64,000 nucleotides of DNA. Source: CAWHOW01 sp963831005 (lineage in GTDB: Bacteria; Bacteroidota; Bacteroidia; Bacteroidales; CG2-30-32-10). Where the stretch lies: positions 62,001-126,000 of the forward strand of contig CAWHOW010000028.1 in NCBI GenBank assembly GCA_963831005.1. The letters run 5' to 3'. The notes beneath the pieces are model-generated. The model did not search any database. It worked only from the letters and a program-made list of their open reading frames with translations, and was not told where the DNA came from. Each line of letters opens with the position of its first letter. Positions within the stretch are counted from its first letter, which is position 1. A program made the translations under genes and the position numbers. Below are positions 27,856-36,248 of this stretch, piece by piece.

Positions 27856-28836
27856 TTATTTAGTATTCGATGCAAATGTCTGAACAATACTTAATCCTGC
27901 TTCATCAATTTTAAATGTCATTCCATCAATTACTGAAGAGAAATAATTGTAAAGAATGATTGCACTTGCTGAACCGCTAATACCAAATGCTGTATTAATA
28001 AGAGCTTCAGAAATACCTGTTGCAAGAGCTAATGCATCAGGTGATCCGGCTTGTGCCAAAGCTGCGAAAGCCCTGATCATACCAAATACAGTACCCAACA
28101 ATCCGATAAGAACGCAAAGGGATGCTAAAGTAGAGAGGAAAACCAAATTCTTTGAAAGCATTGGTGCCTCAAGAGTTGCAGCTTCATCAAATTCCTTTTG
28201 TATAGCAAGTGTTTTCTGTTCTTTTGAAAGTGTAGAATCTTTCTGTAATTCCCTGTATCTGGACAATGTAGATTTTGCAACATTTGCAATAGAACCTCTT
28301 TGTTTGTCACATGCAACTAATGCCTCCTCAATCTTATCAGATGCCAATAAATTTTGTATGGTTTTAAGGAAGGCACCAGCATTGTATTTATTTAATATCA
28401 GTGATACGATACAGAAAATAATTACTGCTGCAACAAGCAAAATTCCACCAAGTAAATAATTGCCGAAGATCAACATTAGGAATCCGCCTAAAGCCAATAC
28501 AAATGTTACAATTCTTAAGAAAAGCTTAATCATAGCATAACCAATGGGGCCTCCTCTGGCAATTTCAATGGTTATTAATCTTTCAAAGGTAAAAATAAGT
28601 AACACCAGAATAGCAGTAATAAGTAAAGGAACTATAAATCCTCCTTTATAAATCATCCCAAGGAAGTTACCTGGTAACGGGGCTCCTGCCGGATTATTAC
28701 CTTGGAAGTTTTCCGGGTTTCCCATTACAAAAACGTAAACTACAATTGCAACCGCTAGTGCTACTAATAGCGAACTAACCGCAAACACAGATGACATTGC
28801 ATCTTTCAATGATTGACCACTTTTATTCTTTGCCAT
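27856..28836 (-). CDS. exbB: MotA/TolQ/ExbB proton channel family protein
   Basis: 326 residues, longer than E. coli ExbB because of an extra N-terminal TM (about 17-38). Further TMs lie near 65-90 and 105-145. The conserved proton-channel core is in the C-terminal third: FLSTLASLCVLIGLLGTVFGM and ALINTAFGISGSASAIILYNYF. It is first gene of the exbB-exbD-exbD-tonB operon, with an exact -7 box 75 bp upstream. Together the products energise outer-membrane uptake or surface machinery. Confidence 0.93.
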   Translation of the reverse strand: MAKNKSGQSLKDAMSSVFAVSSLLVALAVAIVVYVFVMGNPENFQGNNPAGAPLPGNFLGMIYKGGFIVPLLITAILVLLIFTFERLITIEIARGGPIGYAMIKLFLRIVTFVLALGGFLMLIFGNYLLGGILLVAAVIIFCIVSLILNKYNAGAFLKTIQNLLASDKIEEALVACDKQRGSIANVAKSTLSRYRELQKDSTLSKEQKTLAIQKEFDEAATLEAPMLSKNLVFLSTLASLCVLIGLLGTVFGMIRAFAALAQAGSPDALALATGISEALINTAFGISGSASAIILYNYFSSVIDGMTFKIDEAGLSIVQTFASNTK

Positions 28837-28910
28837 AACAATTAATTTATTGATTAGTAATTTATTTGTTTATCTTATTTTTATGTGAATTTTCTCGTTT
28901 TAAGGTGTCG

Positions 28911-28918
28911 CAAATATA
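28911..28918 (-). promoter_or_regulatory. -7 box of the exbB operon
   Basis: Reverse strand TATATTTG, an exact match. ATTG (28936-28939 as CAAT) lies at near-correct distance. The leader is about 65 nt. Confidence 0.6.
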
Positions 28919-29074
28919 TATATTTTTTTAGAAAACAATCATCAATTATAGATTATTGTGAAATAATTTTGTTAATGTTAAATTAATGAGAAATATACAA
29001 TTCATTCTTTTTTGCTTTGCTGATTTTATCCGAAACAAAATTACATATAAAAAGGTGTAAAAGATAAAGCAATC

Positions 29075-29116
29075 AGTTTACGGTAGCATTGGACAAGTTA
29101 ACGGTATATTCTGTTA
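29075..29116. repeat. Minimal 21-bp repeat array 9 (2 units)
   Basis: Two adjacent 21-bp units start AGTTTACGGTA and AGTTAACGGTA. They lie 157 bp upstream of the exbB -7 box. Word-sharing with 25605 (GTTAACGGT) links it to array 8. Confidence 0.4.
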
Positions 29117-29128
29117 AGTTTGAGAAAT

Positions 29129-29160
29129 AAAAAAAGGAGAAAACGATTCTCCTTTTTTTA
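29129..29160 (-). terminator. Terminator of the PstS/TPR unit
   Basis: AAAAAAGGAGAA pairs with TTCTCCTTTTTT around AACGA, 17 bp past the TPR gene stop. Confidence 0.8.
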
Positions 29161-29176
29161 TTTACGAATATGTTTA

Positions 29177-30865
29177 TTAATTCGGGCACCTGCCTAATAA
29201 TGCTTTTTTTATTGTTAATGATTTTTCATCTTTGGGATCATAAACAAGCATTTTGTTGCAGTATAGAATGCTGTTTTTAGCATCCTCGCACTTTTTAGTT
29301 ATGTTGTATTGTTTGAAATAATAATATCTCATATAATCATAAGCCTGAGAAAGTTCTTTGGCATATTTGGTCGTATCTTTTGAATATAGTGTAATAAGTT
29401 GCTCATAATATTTCTTTGCCAGCCCCTTTTCACTTGTTGTATCAATGTTAGCATTTGCAAGAGCACGATAATTGATAGCACTAATAAAATCTGGCTTTTT
29501 CGACAAAATAATTCCCATAGTCGTATCAACCTTTGTCCATTGTTTCAGGTTAAAATATGTCCTTCCCATGTCAAACAAATCCTGAAGATTTGCACAATTC
29601 TTATTCAATTCTCTTTGATACTCTGCAATTGCCTTATCATATTTCTTTAATTTCGAATATGATTTAGCAATCTTGGACAATAAGTCACAGGTAGAGGAAT
29701 CCATTGCATAAGCACTTTGGTATTTACCAATAGCCAATGAATCCTTTTTCAGTTTTACCAGTATATCCCCCCAATAGGTATAATCGGATACAATTATCTT
29801 ATCCGGCGGAGTTTCTTTCATAAACGTTTCAATTGCTTTGAGGCCTTCCGGATATTTTCCTGTTTCATAGTACGAATATCCCGCTAAACGATATAAAAGG
29901 ATATAACTTTTGTCAGTTGCTTGCACTTCATTGATAACATTCAATGCCTCATCATATTTTTTAGCCATAAAGAGGAAAGAGGCAAACCTGAATTTTGCAT
30001 ATGTATTCTTTCCAGACAGTTCAAGAAATTTCTGGTAATCCTTTATTGCATTGTCCCATTGACCTGCAAGTCCGTATAATTCAGCTCTTCCGCGATACGC
30101 AGGAGCGAAGGAAGAATCTATTTTTATTGCATTTTTGTAATATCCGAGTGCATCCTCATAGCTTCTTCCCCTTACCCATAATTCGCCTATCTTTACCATA
30201 GCCTTGCAGGATTGCGGATCAAGGTCATTAGCTTTATTATAGGCAACAATTGCATTTGAGCCATCGTTATACTCAAGATAAATATCGCCTTTTATCAGAA
30301 ATACTTCCGGAACCGTTGCACAACGTTCTACAGCTTTATCAATAAGGTCTAACAATTTGGTTTCCGTTCTACTGGTGTCGGAAGCTTTTAAGAGAGCTTC
30401 CGCAATTTTAGCAAATGTCAGAGCCTGTTTTGCCACAGGGATGGGAGACTTGGCAAAGTTCTTCCAGGGAAGATGTTTCTTTGCTTTGTCAAACATTACT
30501 TTGGCATTAGCATTCTTTTTCAACAGGACATAAACCCTTCCGGCTCCAACGTAATTCAATGGGTTAGCTGAATCTTTTTCGATGCCCATATTGAAATTTT
30601 TAAGAGCAGCATCCGTTACTTCTTTTAATGAAACTGACATGCTGTCTACCAGAAACTGTTTTATCCAGCATTCCCCGTTATAATAATAGTTATCACCATT
30701 GTTGGGTTCTTTACCAATAAGCCCGTCGAACATTTTATGCGCGGCATCAAACTCTTCTCTTTCTGTAAGTTTTATTCCGCCCTTTAAATCCTGAGCAAAA
30801 GAAGGCAAGCTAATAATGAAACTAAGCATTACCAAGCTTCCGAAAAATTTTGACATTCGTAACAT
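29177..30865 (-). CDS. Secreted TPR-repeat protein of the TonB/ExbBD cluster
   Basis: 562 residues. AGGAGA is 8 bp before the ATG at 30865, which fixes this start over the ATG at 30856. A signal peptide (1-24, ending SFAQ) is followed by ten or more tetratricopeptide repeats across the whole length. These include ANDLDPQSCKAMVKIGELWVR-like units (shown in part), YYKNAIKIDSSFAPAYRGRAELY-like units, and a C-terminal CNKMLVYDP repeat. It is likely a periplasmic scaffold. It is co-transcribed with the PstS-like lipoprotein (24-bp gap) and placed before exbBD-tonB, an arrangement recurring in this phylum. Confidence 0.88.
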   Translation of the reverse strand: MLRMSKFFGSLVMLSFIISLPSFAQDLKGGIKLTEREEFDAAHKMFDGLIGKEPNNGDNYYYNGECWIKQFLVDSMSVSLKEVTDAALKNFNMGIEKDSANPLNYVGAGRVYVLLKKNANAKVMFDKAKKHLPWKNFAKSPIPVAKQALTFAKIAEALLKASDTSRTETKLLDLIDKAVERCATVPEVFLIKGDIYLEYNDGSNAIVAYNKANDLDPQSCKAMVKIGELWVRGRSYEDALGYYKNAIKIDSSFAPAYRGRAELYGLAGQWDNAIKDYQKFLELSGKNTYAKFRFASFLFMAKKYDEALNVINEVQATDKSYILLYRLAGYSYYETGKYPEGLKAIETFMKETPPDKIIVSDYTYWGDILVKLKKDSLAIGKYQSAYAMDSSTCDLLSKIAKSYSKLKKYDKAIAEYQRELNKNCANLQDLFDMGRTYFNLKQWTKVDTTMGIILSKKPDFISAINYRALANANIDTTSEKGLAKKYYEQLITLYSKDTTKYAKELSQAYDYMRYYYFKQYNITKKCEDAKNSILYCNKMLVYDPKDEKSLTIKKALLGRCPN

Positions 30866-30888
30866 ATTATTATCTCCTTTTTTAATAT

Positions 30889-31848
30889 TTATTTTTTAAT
30901 TTGAACAAGTCTGATTGGCATTGTAGCAGGAATTATGCCAGATTTTAAAATTATTCGTTGTCCTTTTTCCCCTGCAACGAAGGAAATGAAACCAGAGCCT
31001 AGTCCGGCAAAAGTTTCGCGGTTGATCATATATACTTCTCTTGTTAGAGGGTAAGTCCCTTCAGCAATATAACCCTGGTATGGTTTGTAATAATTTCCTG
31101 TACCATCTGTATTACCTTCATCACCCACTGAAACAACTTTAATGCGATGCAGAAAACCATGCGAAATGGAATCGTTCTTATCGCTAATCCAATTCACGCT
31201 AATAATACCAATTGCATTTTTATTATTTTCCACATAATTAATAACATCTGAATTGGATTTTACTGCAAAGCAAGTTGAGGGGAAGTTTCCTTTGAGTTCA
31301 AATTTTTCTCTCACAAATCGCGTATTACTTGATTTGTTATTATCGAATACCATTTTTAAATCTCCTAAGTTCGATTTTGAGTTTATCTGTGACCATTTAT
31401 TTATCTTACCCGAAAATATATCTTTTATCTGCTTATATAAAAGAAGAGAATCTTGATTGTCTTTGTTAACAATAAAAACAAGAGCATCATAAGCTATCTT
31501 AGTAGTTTTGGGAATAAAATGATTACTCCTCAGATATTTGTCTTCAGCATCAGTAAGCTTTCTGCTTGAAACAATGACCCTTACCGAATCCTTAAGGAAA
31601 AGGTCAAATGCATCTCCTTCTGGTTTGTAAAGTGGAGTTATTTTTGCACTTTCGTACAATGCTTCAAATGTGTAAATTTCAGTATCAAAAAGCAGTTGAT
31701 ATGCTTCATCAACAGCAATTTTTACTTTGCCTGAGGTGGGGGTTTCTGTTATGGTATTATTCCTGTTTCCCATACCACATCCCGATAATCCATACATAAT
31801 AGAGAATACCAGCAATGCCAATAAGTACGAATGTAATTTATTTTTCAT
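30889..31848 (-). CDS. PstS-like phosphate-binding lipoprotein
   Basis: 319 residues from the ATG at 31848, preceded by AGGAGCG. Lipobox LSGC with lipidated Cys24. The PBP-like II fold carries short motifs of the PstS family (VRVIVSSRKL, INKWSQI, SNTRFVREKF, NAIGIISVNWISD) and ends with PLTREVYMIN and FISFVAGEKGQRIILKSG. No pst permease genes are nearby. In this cluster it is more likely an accessory part of the TonB system than a classical phosphate transporter; that is inference. Confidence 0.85.
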   Translation of the reverse strand: MKNKLHSYLLALLVFSIMYGLSGCGMGNRNNTITETPTSGKVKIAVDEAYQLLFDTEIYTFEALYESAKITPLYKPEGDAFDLFLKDSVRVIVSSRKLTDAEDKYLRSNHFIPKTTKIAYDALVFIVNKDNQDSLLLYKQIKDIFSGKINKWSQINSKSNLGDLKMVFDNNKSSNTRFVREKFELKGNFPSTCFAVKSNSDVINYVENNKNAIGIISVNWISDKNDSISHGFLHRIKVVSVGDEGNTDGTGNYYKPYQGYIAEGTYPLTREVYMINRETFAGLGSGFISFVAGEKGQRIILKSGIIPATMPIRLVQIKK

Positions 31849-32074
31849 TGAAACGCTCCTCTCTTTTTTGTATCCTGATTTGCTGTATGATTCTTGCCAA
31901 GCGGAAAAAACCGTAAGCCATGAAAAAACAACCAAATATAACTTCCATTTCTCGTGTCAGACCTGGATATGGGTGAAAAAAAGCCAAAGCTATGCCCAAA
32001 CCAAAAAAGACCGCTACCATGACAAATCCGAAAACAGTCATTATTTTTGAAAACAGCTTTTTATCCCAGATCAT
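31838..32074 (-). CDS. Small two-TM membrane protein preceding the PstS-like gene
   Basis: 78 residues. Two hydrophobic segments (about 10-32 and 43-63) are separated by HPYPGLTREME, with a Arg/Glu-rich C-terminal tail. It overlaps the PstS-like gene by 11 bp, so it is first gene of that operon. Conserved small proteins of this kind sit at this place in other Bacteroidota clusters (from memory). Function unknown. Confidence 0.75.
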   Translation of the reverse strand: MIWDKKLFSKIMTVFGFVMVAVFFGLGIALAFFHPYPGLTREMEVIFGCFFMAYGFFRLARIIQQIRIQKREERFNEK

Positions 32075-32131
32075 GGATTAAAAAATTGTTTTCTCCTGCT
32101 CATTCAACACGGCAGAAGAAAATATTTGTTG

Positions 32132-32219
32132 CGGAGAGAATGGGATTCGAACCCATGAAACGCTTGTGACGTTTACACACTTTCCAGGCGTGCGCCTTCG
32201 ACCACTCGGCCATCTCTCC
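32132..32219 (-). tRNA. tRNA-Ser (GGA)
   Basis: 88 nt, class II with a long variable arm. Acceptor GGAGAGA pairs with TCTCTCC. The anticodon stem is CACGC/GTGTG around CTGGAAA, giving GGA. The variable arm runs through AAACGTCACAAGCGTTT and the T arm is ATGGG-TTCGAAT-CCCAT. The discriminator is G and CCA is not encoded. Confidence 0.96.
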
Positions 32220-32333
32220 AAATCATACCTGAATTGAATGATTTGCAAACCTACATGAATTTTGATTAATAGACAAAAACTTTTGAAAAAATTCATTCAA
32301 AGTCAACACTAGCCAAAGAACTATAAAAGAGCA

Positions 32334-32648
32334 TTACAAAAGTAAATAATCTGATACCGAAATAAAAGAACCAGGCTTTTTAAGCTTAACATCTATCCTC
32401 GAAGTTACCCCCGAAGTTTTTAGTTTGATCAGCACCACCCATGCAGCAATTTCGTCCATAAGGGTTGATTGTATGCCGCCGTGAAGTATGTTTACATATC
32501 CCTGCAAGTGCTGGGTCGGCTGCCATTCGGTATATATTTCATCGCCATCTTCATAAAATTCCAGCCTTAACCCTGTTGGGTTATCAGGCGAACAGCCAAA
32601 ACAGCAGTAATCTTCTACTTTGATATATGGATTTTTGATCTTACGCAT
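32334..32648 (-). pseudogene. PaaI-type (hotdog) thioesterase, C-terminally truncated
   Basis: 104 residues. It starts normally (CCFGCSPDNPTGLRLEFY), includes the hotdog catalytic region LHGGIQSTLMDEIAAW and the strand SRIDVKLKKPG, then ends in the unrelated SFISVSDYLLL. The family is usually about 140-150 residues, so the last two or three strands are missing and cannot be found in the next 110 bp before the tRNA. A likely broken gene. TATCTTTG lies 9 bp upstream of the ATG. Confidence 0.7.
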
Positions 32649-32656
32649 ATTTGCGG

Positions 32657-32664
32657 CAAAGATA
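32657..32664 (-). promoter_or_regulatory. -7 box for the thioesterase gene
   Basis: Reverse strand TATCTTTG, an exact TAnnTTTG match close to the ATG. Array 4 begins 105 bp further upstream. Confidence 0.5.
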
Positions 32665-32769
32665 AAAAAGAAAAAGAGTTTAAACTTTTTGCTGGTTTAG
32701 GAATATTGTTTAAGAAAGCAGTTTTTGTTCGTTTATTAAGCATTCTTCCCAAATAATATGTATTTCTTG

Positions 32770-33056
32770 TCAAGATAACAACCATTCTTGTTAAGTTAAC
32801 AACTATTCTTGTTAAGTTAACAACCATTCTTGTTAAGTGAACAACTATTCTTGTTAAGTGAACAACCATTCTTGTTAAGTGAACAACCATTCTTGTTAAG
32901 TGAACAACTATTCTTGTTAAGATAACAACCATTCTTGTTAAGTGAACAACTATTCTTGTTAAGTTAACAACCATTCTTGTCAAGATAACAACTATTCTTG
33001 TTAAGTTAACAACCATTCTTGTCAAGCTAATGCATATTCTTAACAAGAATGAGGGT
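32770..33056. repeat. 21-bp tandem dyad array 4 (12 exact units plus degenerate end)
   Basis: Twelve 21-bp units (32770-33021), each T(T/C)AAG..AACAA(C/T).ATTCTTG. The dyad runs across the unit join: TTGTTAA-G-TTAACAA in the best copies, TTGTT-N5-AACAA in the others. A degenerate 13th unit ends in the palindrome ATTCTT-AAC-AAGAAT. It lies between divergent promoters of two truncated genes. Variation is not codon-like, so the 143-residue open frame through it is rejected. Confidence 0.95.
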
Positions 33057-33071
33057 AAAAATCCTTTTATT

Positions 33072-33079
33072 TATCTTTG
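33072..33079 (+). promoter_or_regulatory. -7 box for the ABC ATPase fragment
   Basis: TATCTTTG, an exact match, 54 bp before the ATG at 33133 and 50 bp after the last exact unit of array 4. Confidence 0.5.
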
Positions 33080-33132
33080 CTAAAATCCTTACAGAGATAA
33101 ATGTAATTGAATATTCTTGTCAAATTTTATAA

Positions 33133-33480
33133 ATGAGCACCATAATTGAAGCAAAGGGTCTGACAAAGGTCTTCCCCGGCGGCATAACCGCTGTGGACGA
33201 TATAAGTTTTTCAGTGAAAGAAGGGGAGATATTCGGTTTCCTGGGACCAAATGGGGCAGGGAAGTCAACCACCATAGCCATGCTCACTACCCTGATAAAC
33301 CCTACCAAAGGCGGTGCAATAGTGGATGGTATGGATATTATAAAGAACCCGTATAAGGTACGCCTTTCCATAGGTTATGTTTCGCAGGACCTTGCCGTTG
33401 ACGATTCGCTTACAGGCAATGATAATCTGCGTTTACAGGCAGGCTTTTATCACATACCCCGCAATGAAGTTATATTCAAA
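33133..33480 (+). pseudogene. ABC transporter ATPase, N-terminal fragment
   Basis: About 116 genuine residues: strand TKVFPGGITAVDDISF, Walker A GPNGAGKSTT, and Q-loop GYVSQD, up to QAGFYHIPRNEVI. Homology then stops abruptly at the terminator of the opposing lipoprotein gene (33482-33509); the open frame runs into it until 33579. The signature motif, Walker B and H-loop are missing, so it cannot be an active ATPase. It resembles the drug/antibiotic exporter (DrrA/CcmA-like) group. It is the remnant of a deletion or rearrangement. Confidence 0.85.
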
Positions 33481-33481
33481 A

Positions 33482-33509
33482 AAAAAGCGGCAATAACTTG
33501 CCGCTTTTT
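33482..33509 (-). terminator. Terminator of the lipoprotein gene
   Basis: AAAAAGCGGCAA pairs with TTGCCGCTTTTT around TAAC. It marks the right edge of the ABC fragment. Confidence 0.8.
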
Positions 33510-33530
33510 AATTGAGGATTATTCTCAATA

Positions 33531-34481
33531 TTACGGAATTGGAAAATATAAAGTTCCTGGAGTGCCTTTTACATTGTAAGCTAATTGGAACACTGTGGCA
33601 CAATCTCCTTCAGTTACAAGTACATCGCTGCTGTTATATCCATAAGTAACAGTTGCGCTCTTTGGTACATTTGGAATCTGGTGTTCTATTGCACCCCAGA
33701 TAGGAGTCCACTGATAAGTAGTACAAGTATTATTATAAATAATGGGTGTATTGATTGAAGAATAAAAAGCTTCACCATTCCTGTCGGTACCATATTCTAC
33801 AAGGCTGCTGTATCCTGAATTGGATCCAAAACCACTAACTGTGACTGTAAGAGCTGTAGGGAAAGTACCTGCCCATGATCTTTGTCTTGAAATATTCCAT
33901 ATTCTCTGGCTGCCATCTTCAAATGTGATAGTCATGGCGCCGGTGATCTGATGTACAACAGGTGATGAACCGCCATGTCCAAGGTCTATTATCAAACCTC
34001 CTGAAACATTGGTCCATGTCCTGGTGCCATTAAAAATAAAGGTTTTACCAGTAGTAACTTTGGTTATTTGTAAATTAACATATTGGTAAGTAACAGCGCA
34101 ACCAGCAGTTTTCCACTGAACGCCAAGAGGTCTTGTTATTATAACTGTGCCTGTTCTGCTAAAACTATGACCTGTGCAGAATCCGCTGTATAACAATGTA
34201 ATCTGAAGGTTAGTGCCAACAGTATCTACAGTAATAATGCAGCTGCTGATGGTGGTGTCCATGCCTTTAGAAGAACTTGTTGTTGATGTTAAAGCGCCAT
34301 TTGCATCACTTGAAATTTCATCGTCGCTTGCCTGAACCTGTGCGTCGTCTTTAGCCAGCTGAGTTAAAGATGATGGATCTGGTGTAGTTGTAGTAGTTTT
34401 GTCTTTTTTGCATCCTGCAATGTTAATACCTATCACTGCTACAAGGATTGCCATCAGTTTAATTACATTTCTTGATTTCAT
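33531..34481 (-). CDS. Hypothetical lipoprotein
   Basis: 316 residues. Lipobox IAGC with Cys24, a Thr/Asp/Ser-rich linker (25-75), then a strand-rich domain with repeated T(V/I)T patterns, e.g. FEDGSQRIWNISRQRSW and TVTYGYNSSDVLVTEGDC. Five or more Cys in the mature part suggest disulfides. AGGAGAAC precedes the ATG well. Probably anchored in the outer membrane and secreted; I recognise no named domain. It appears monocistronic, with its own terminator and a possible far-upstream promoter at 34749-34780. Confidence 0.75.
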   Translation of the reverse strand: MKSRNVIKLMAILVAVIGINIAGCKKDKTTTTTPDPSSLTQLAKDDAQVQASDDEISSDANGALTSTTSSSKGMDTTISSCIITVDTVGTNLQITLLYSGFCTGHSFSRTGTVIITRPLGVQWKTAGCAVTYQYVNLQITKVTTGKTFIFNGTRTWTNVSGGLIIDLGHGGSSPVVHQITGAMTITFEDGSQRIWNISRQRSWAGTFPTALTVTVSGFGSNSGYSSLVEYGTDRNGEAFYSSINTPIIYNNTCTTYQWTPIWGAIEHQIPNVPKSATVTYGYNSSDVLVTEGDCATVFQLAYNVKGTPGTLYFPIP

Positions 34482-34748
34482 GATTTTGTTCTCCTTTTGT
34501 TATTATTAATTTTAGTTAATGATTTTTCGCTTTCGATGATATTACACATGAAAATATGTCTACCCCTAAAAGAAATTTGATTATTTTTTACTCAAATTGA
34601 AAATTATCTCATAACACTCTGACACAAAAGCTTTTTAACAGAGAAGAAAATTGTTAAAACAGGGTTGAATAAAGGAAAATTATTTTCTTTTTCAATAGCC
34701 AAACAATAATTATCAGTTAAAATATCTCCTTATAGCTCTTCTTTTGCA

Positions 34749-34780
34749 CAAAGGTACATTATTATCAGGTAGGTTTCAAT
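34749..34780 (-). promoter_or_regulatory. Possible promoter with a long leader for the lipoprotein gene
   Basis: Reverse strand ATTG (34777-34780), 20 bp, TACCTTTG (34749-34756). This would give a leader of about 260 nt, within which I see AT-rich sequence but no recognised riboswitch. The rest of 34482-34897 holds only the terminator below. Confidence 0.4.
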
Positions 34781-34805
34781 TAAAGAAATGCTATATTTTG
34801 TTAAA

Positions 34806-34837
34806 ATGCGGGCTGCCACCTCCTCGGCAGCCCGCAT
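34806..34837 (-). terminator. GC-rich hairpin downstream of the 34898-35683 gene
   Basis: ATGCGGGCTGCC pairs perfectly with GGCAGCCCGCAT across an 8-base loop. The T-tract is weak, so efficiency is uncertain. Confidence 0.7.
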
Positions 34838-34897
34838 TAATTATTATAAATATCCCCTTTGAAATAGCTCAAATTGCAGTGTGCAATAAACGCACTG

Positions 34898-35683
34898 TTA
34901 CAATATCGGCGTTGTAAACGCAACACTCCATGGGCCATCAAGGGTAGGGTGTTTACTTTTTGCCCAGCGGAAAAAGATTACAGCTACTTTTAATGGCGTT
35001 GCCTGACCTGCAGGAATAGCGGTTAAATTAGCCGTTAGCGTATCGGTTTGCAGCTTAAAATTAGATTTGGTTGAATAATCTTTTGTTAACCTCGCATCAT
35101 TGTAAGATATGGGAAGTCCGGTAGCAGTGGAATAAAACACGCCAATAGCATATTGAAGTTCATCAAAACCTTCTGGCTTGTGAGGGCGACCGCTTTGTTT
35201 TTCTTCACAATATCCCTTTATATGCAATATTCCTCCTCCTATGGGAATAATTTCGGGATAAACCAACTCCTTGGTAATGATAGTTATATCAGTAATTTTA
35301 CTTCTGGCTACCGAATGTGTACTTGTGGAGGCTACTGCCAGCGATACCGGGAGTTTGAAAGTGTTACAATCTGTAGTATTAATACTTACAGTAGCCTTTA
35401 TAAGTTCAATCAGTTTATTTGCACGGGCATAAAGCACAGCATTGGCAATTATAGCCATCAGCTTGTCCTTGATATCAGTGGTATAGCCTGCTTTTTTGTT
35501 AGTGTACTGGTTATACAGAGGCGTGAATTGCGACAAGAAATTTTGCCATGCCGTTAAGTTAGCTGCTGTCCAGTTAAAACGGACTGCATTAGTTGGCACA
35601 CCTAATATAAGGTATGCACATGTTTGTACGAGATAATTGTAAAATGGCTTTATACTTCTCGGAATTATTGATTTATTTGGCAT
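34898..35683 (-). CDS. Uncharacterised protein: helical N-terminal half, FN3-like C-terminal half
   Basis: 261 residues, no signal peptide. The N-terminal half is helical (YNYLVQTCAYLILG, KLMAIIANAVLYARANKLIELI). The C-terminal half is strand-rich with TDITIITKELVYPEIIP, LQYAIGVFYS, and an ending FFRWAKSKHPTLDGPWS. From memory this resembles a family of uncharacterised Bacteroidota proteins that end with an RW...GPWS motif. Function unknown. 21-bp array 5 begins 71 bp upstream of its ATG. Confidence 0.65.
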   Translation of the reverse strand: MPNKSIIPRSIKPFYNYLVQTCAYLILGVPTNAVRFNWTAANLTAWQNFLSQFTPLYNQYTNKKAGYTTDIKDKLMAIIANAVLYARANKLIELIKATVSINTTDCNTFKLPVSLAVASTSTHSVARSKITDITIITKELVYPEIIPIGGGILHIKGYCEEKQSGRPHKPEGFDELQYAIGVFYSTATGLPISYNDARLTKDYSTKSNFKLQTDTLTANLTAIPAGQATPLKVAVIFFRWAKSKHPTLDGPWSVAFTTPIL

Positions 35684-35754
35684 AATTTTAAAATTTAAAA
35701 GTTAATTAATAAACCGTTCATTTTTGTAATAAAATTCCTTACTAACAGATTATG

Positions 35755-35901
35755 GTTCTTAAACCACAGCATGAAGTTCTTAAACCTCAACGTGAGGTTC
35801 TTAAACCACAGCGTGAGGTTCTTAAACCACAGCGTGAGGTTCTTAAACCACAACGTGAGGTTCTTAAACCACAGCGTGAGGTTCTTAAACCTCGCCTTGA
35901 T
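35755..35901. repeat. 21-bp tandem dyad array 5 (7 units)
   Basis: Seven exact 21-bp units start GTTCTTAAACC and end in CGTGAG in the central copies. The dyad spans the unit join: AACC-N-CA-N3-TG-N-GGTT. Copies 2-6 are near identical; 1 and 7 are degenerate at the array ends. No clear -7 box separates it from the 35683 start. TAACTTTA at 36031-36038 (reverse strand) would place it inside a leader. Confidence 0.95.
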
Positions 35902-36057
35902 AAATAACAATACCATTTTATTATCCTCCTTTTCTAAGGTATTGCTTTTTGTTGATACTTTATTTTCATTAATTGTTGTCATTTTACCTAAACTTTTTGC
36001 TTTGTTTTATTAAGGTTAAAAATCGTACTGTAAAGTTACAACCGCTGAAATGCGAAA

Positions 36058-36141
36058 GCACCAGATGTACCAAATTAAGCACGGGATGTATCCCCTGATG
36101 CACGAGAGGTAGCTCCTGCTGCACGAAAGGTATTTTGATTT
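36058..36141. repeat. 21-bp degenerate array 6 (4 units)
   Basis: Four units at exact 21-bp spacing start GCAC(C/G). They contain dyads such as GGGAT-GT-ATCCC (unit 2) and GAGGTAGCTC-like (unit 3). They lie 118 bp upstream of the promoter at 36260-36291. More decayed than the other arrays. Confidence 0.75.
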
Positions 36142-36248
36142 TAGCAGGATTTCAGGTCAAAAAGAGGGTTTTTCGTCATTTTTTCACAACAGAAGCATAT
36201 TTTCTGTATAATTTAGGCCACTCCATTTTTTGTTATGAAGAAATATTT

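Noticed and set aside
30889..31848. Ordinary phosphate importer operon
   Set aside because: No pstA, pstB, pstC or phoU is present; genes on both sides belong to the ExbBD-TonB cluster.
33481..33579. C-terminal tail of the ABC ATPase frame
   Set aside because: It is the opposite strand of the neighbouring lipoprotein's terminator and last codons, not ATPase sequence.
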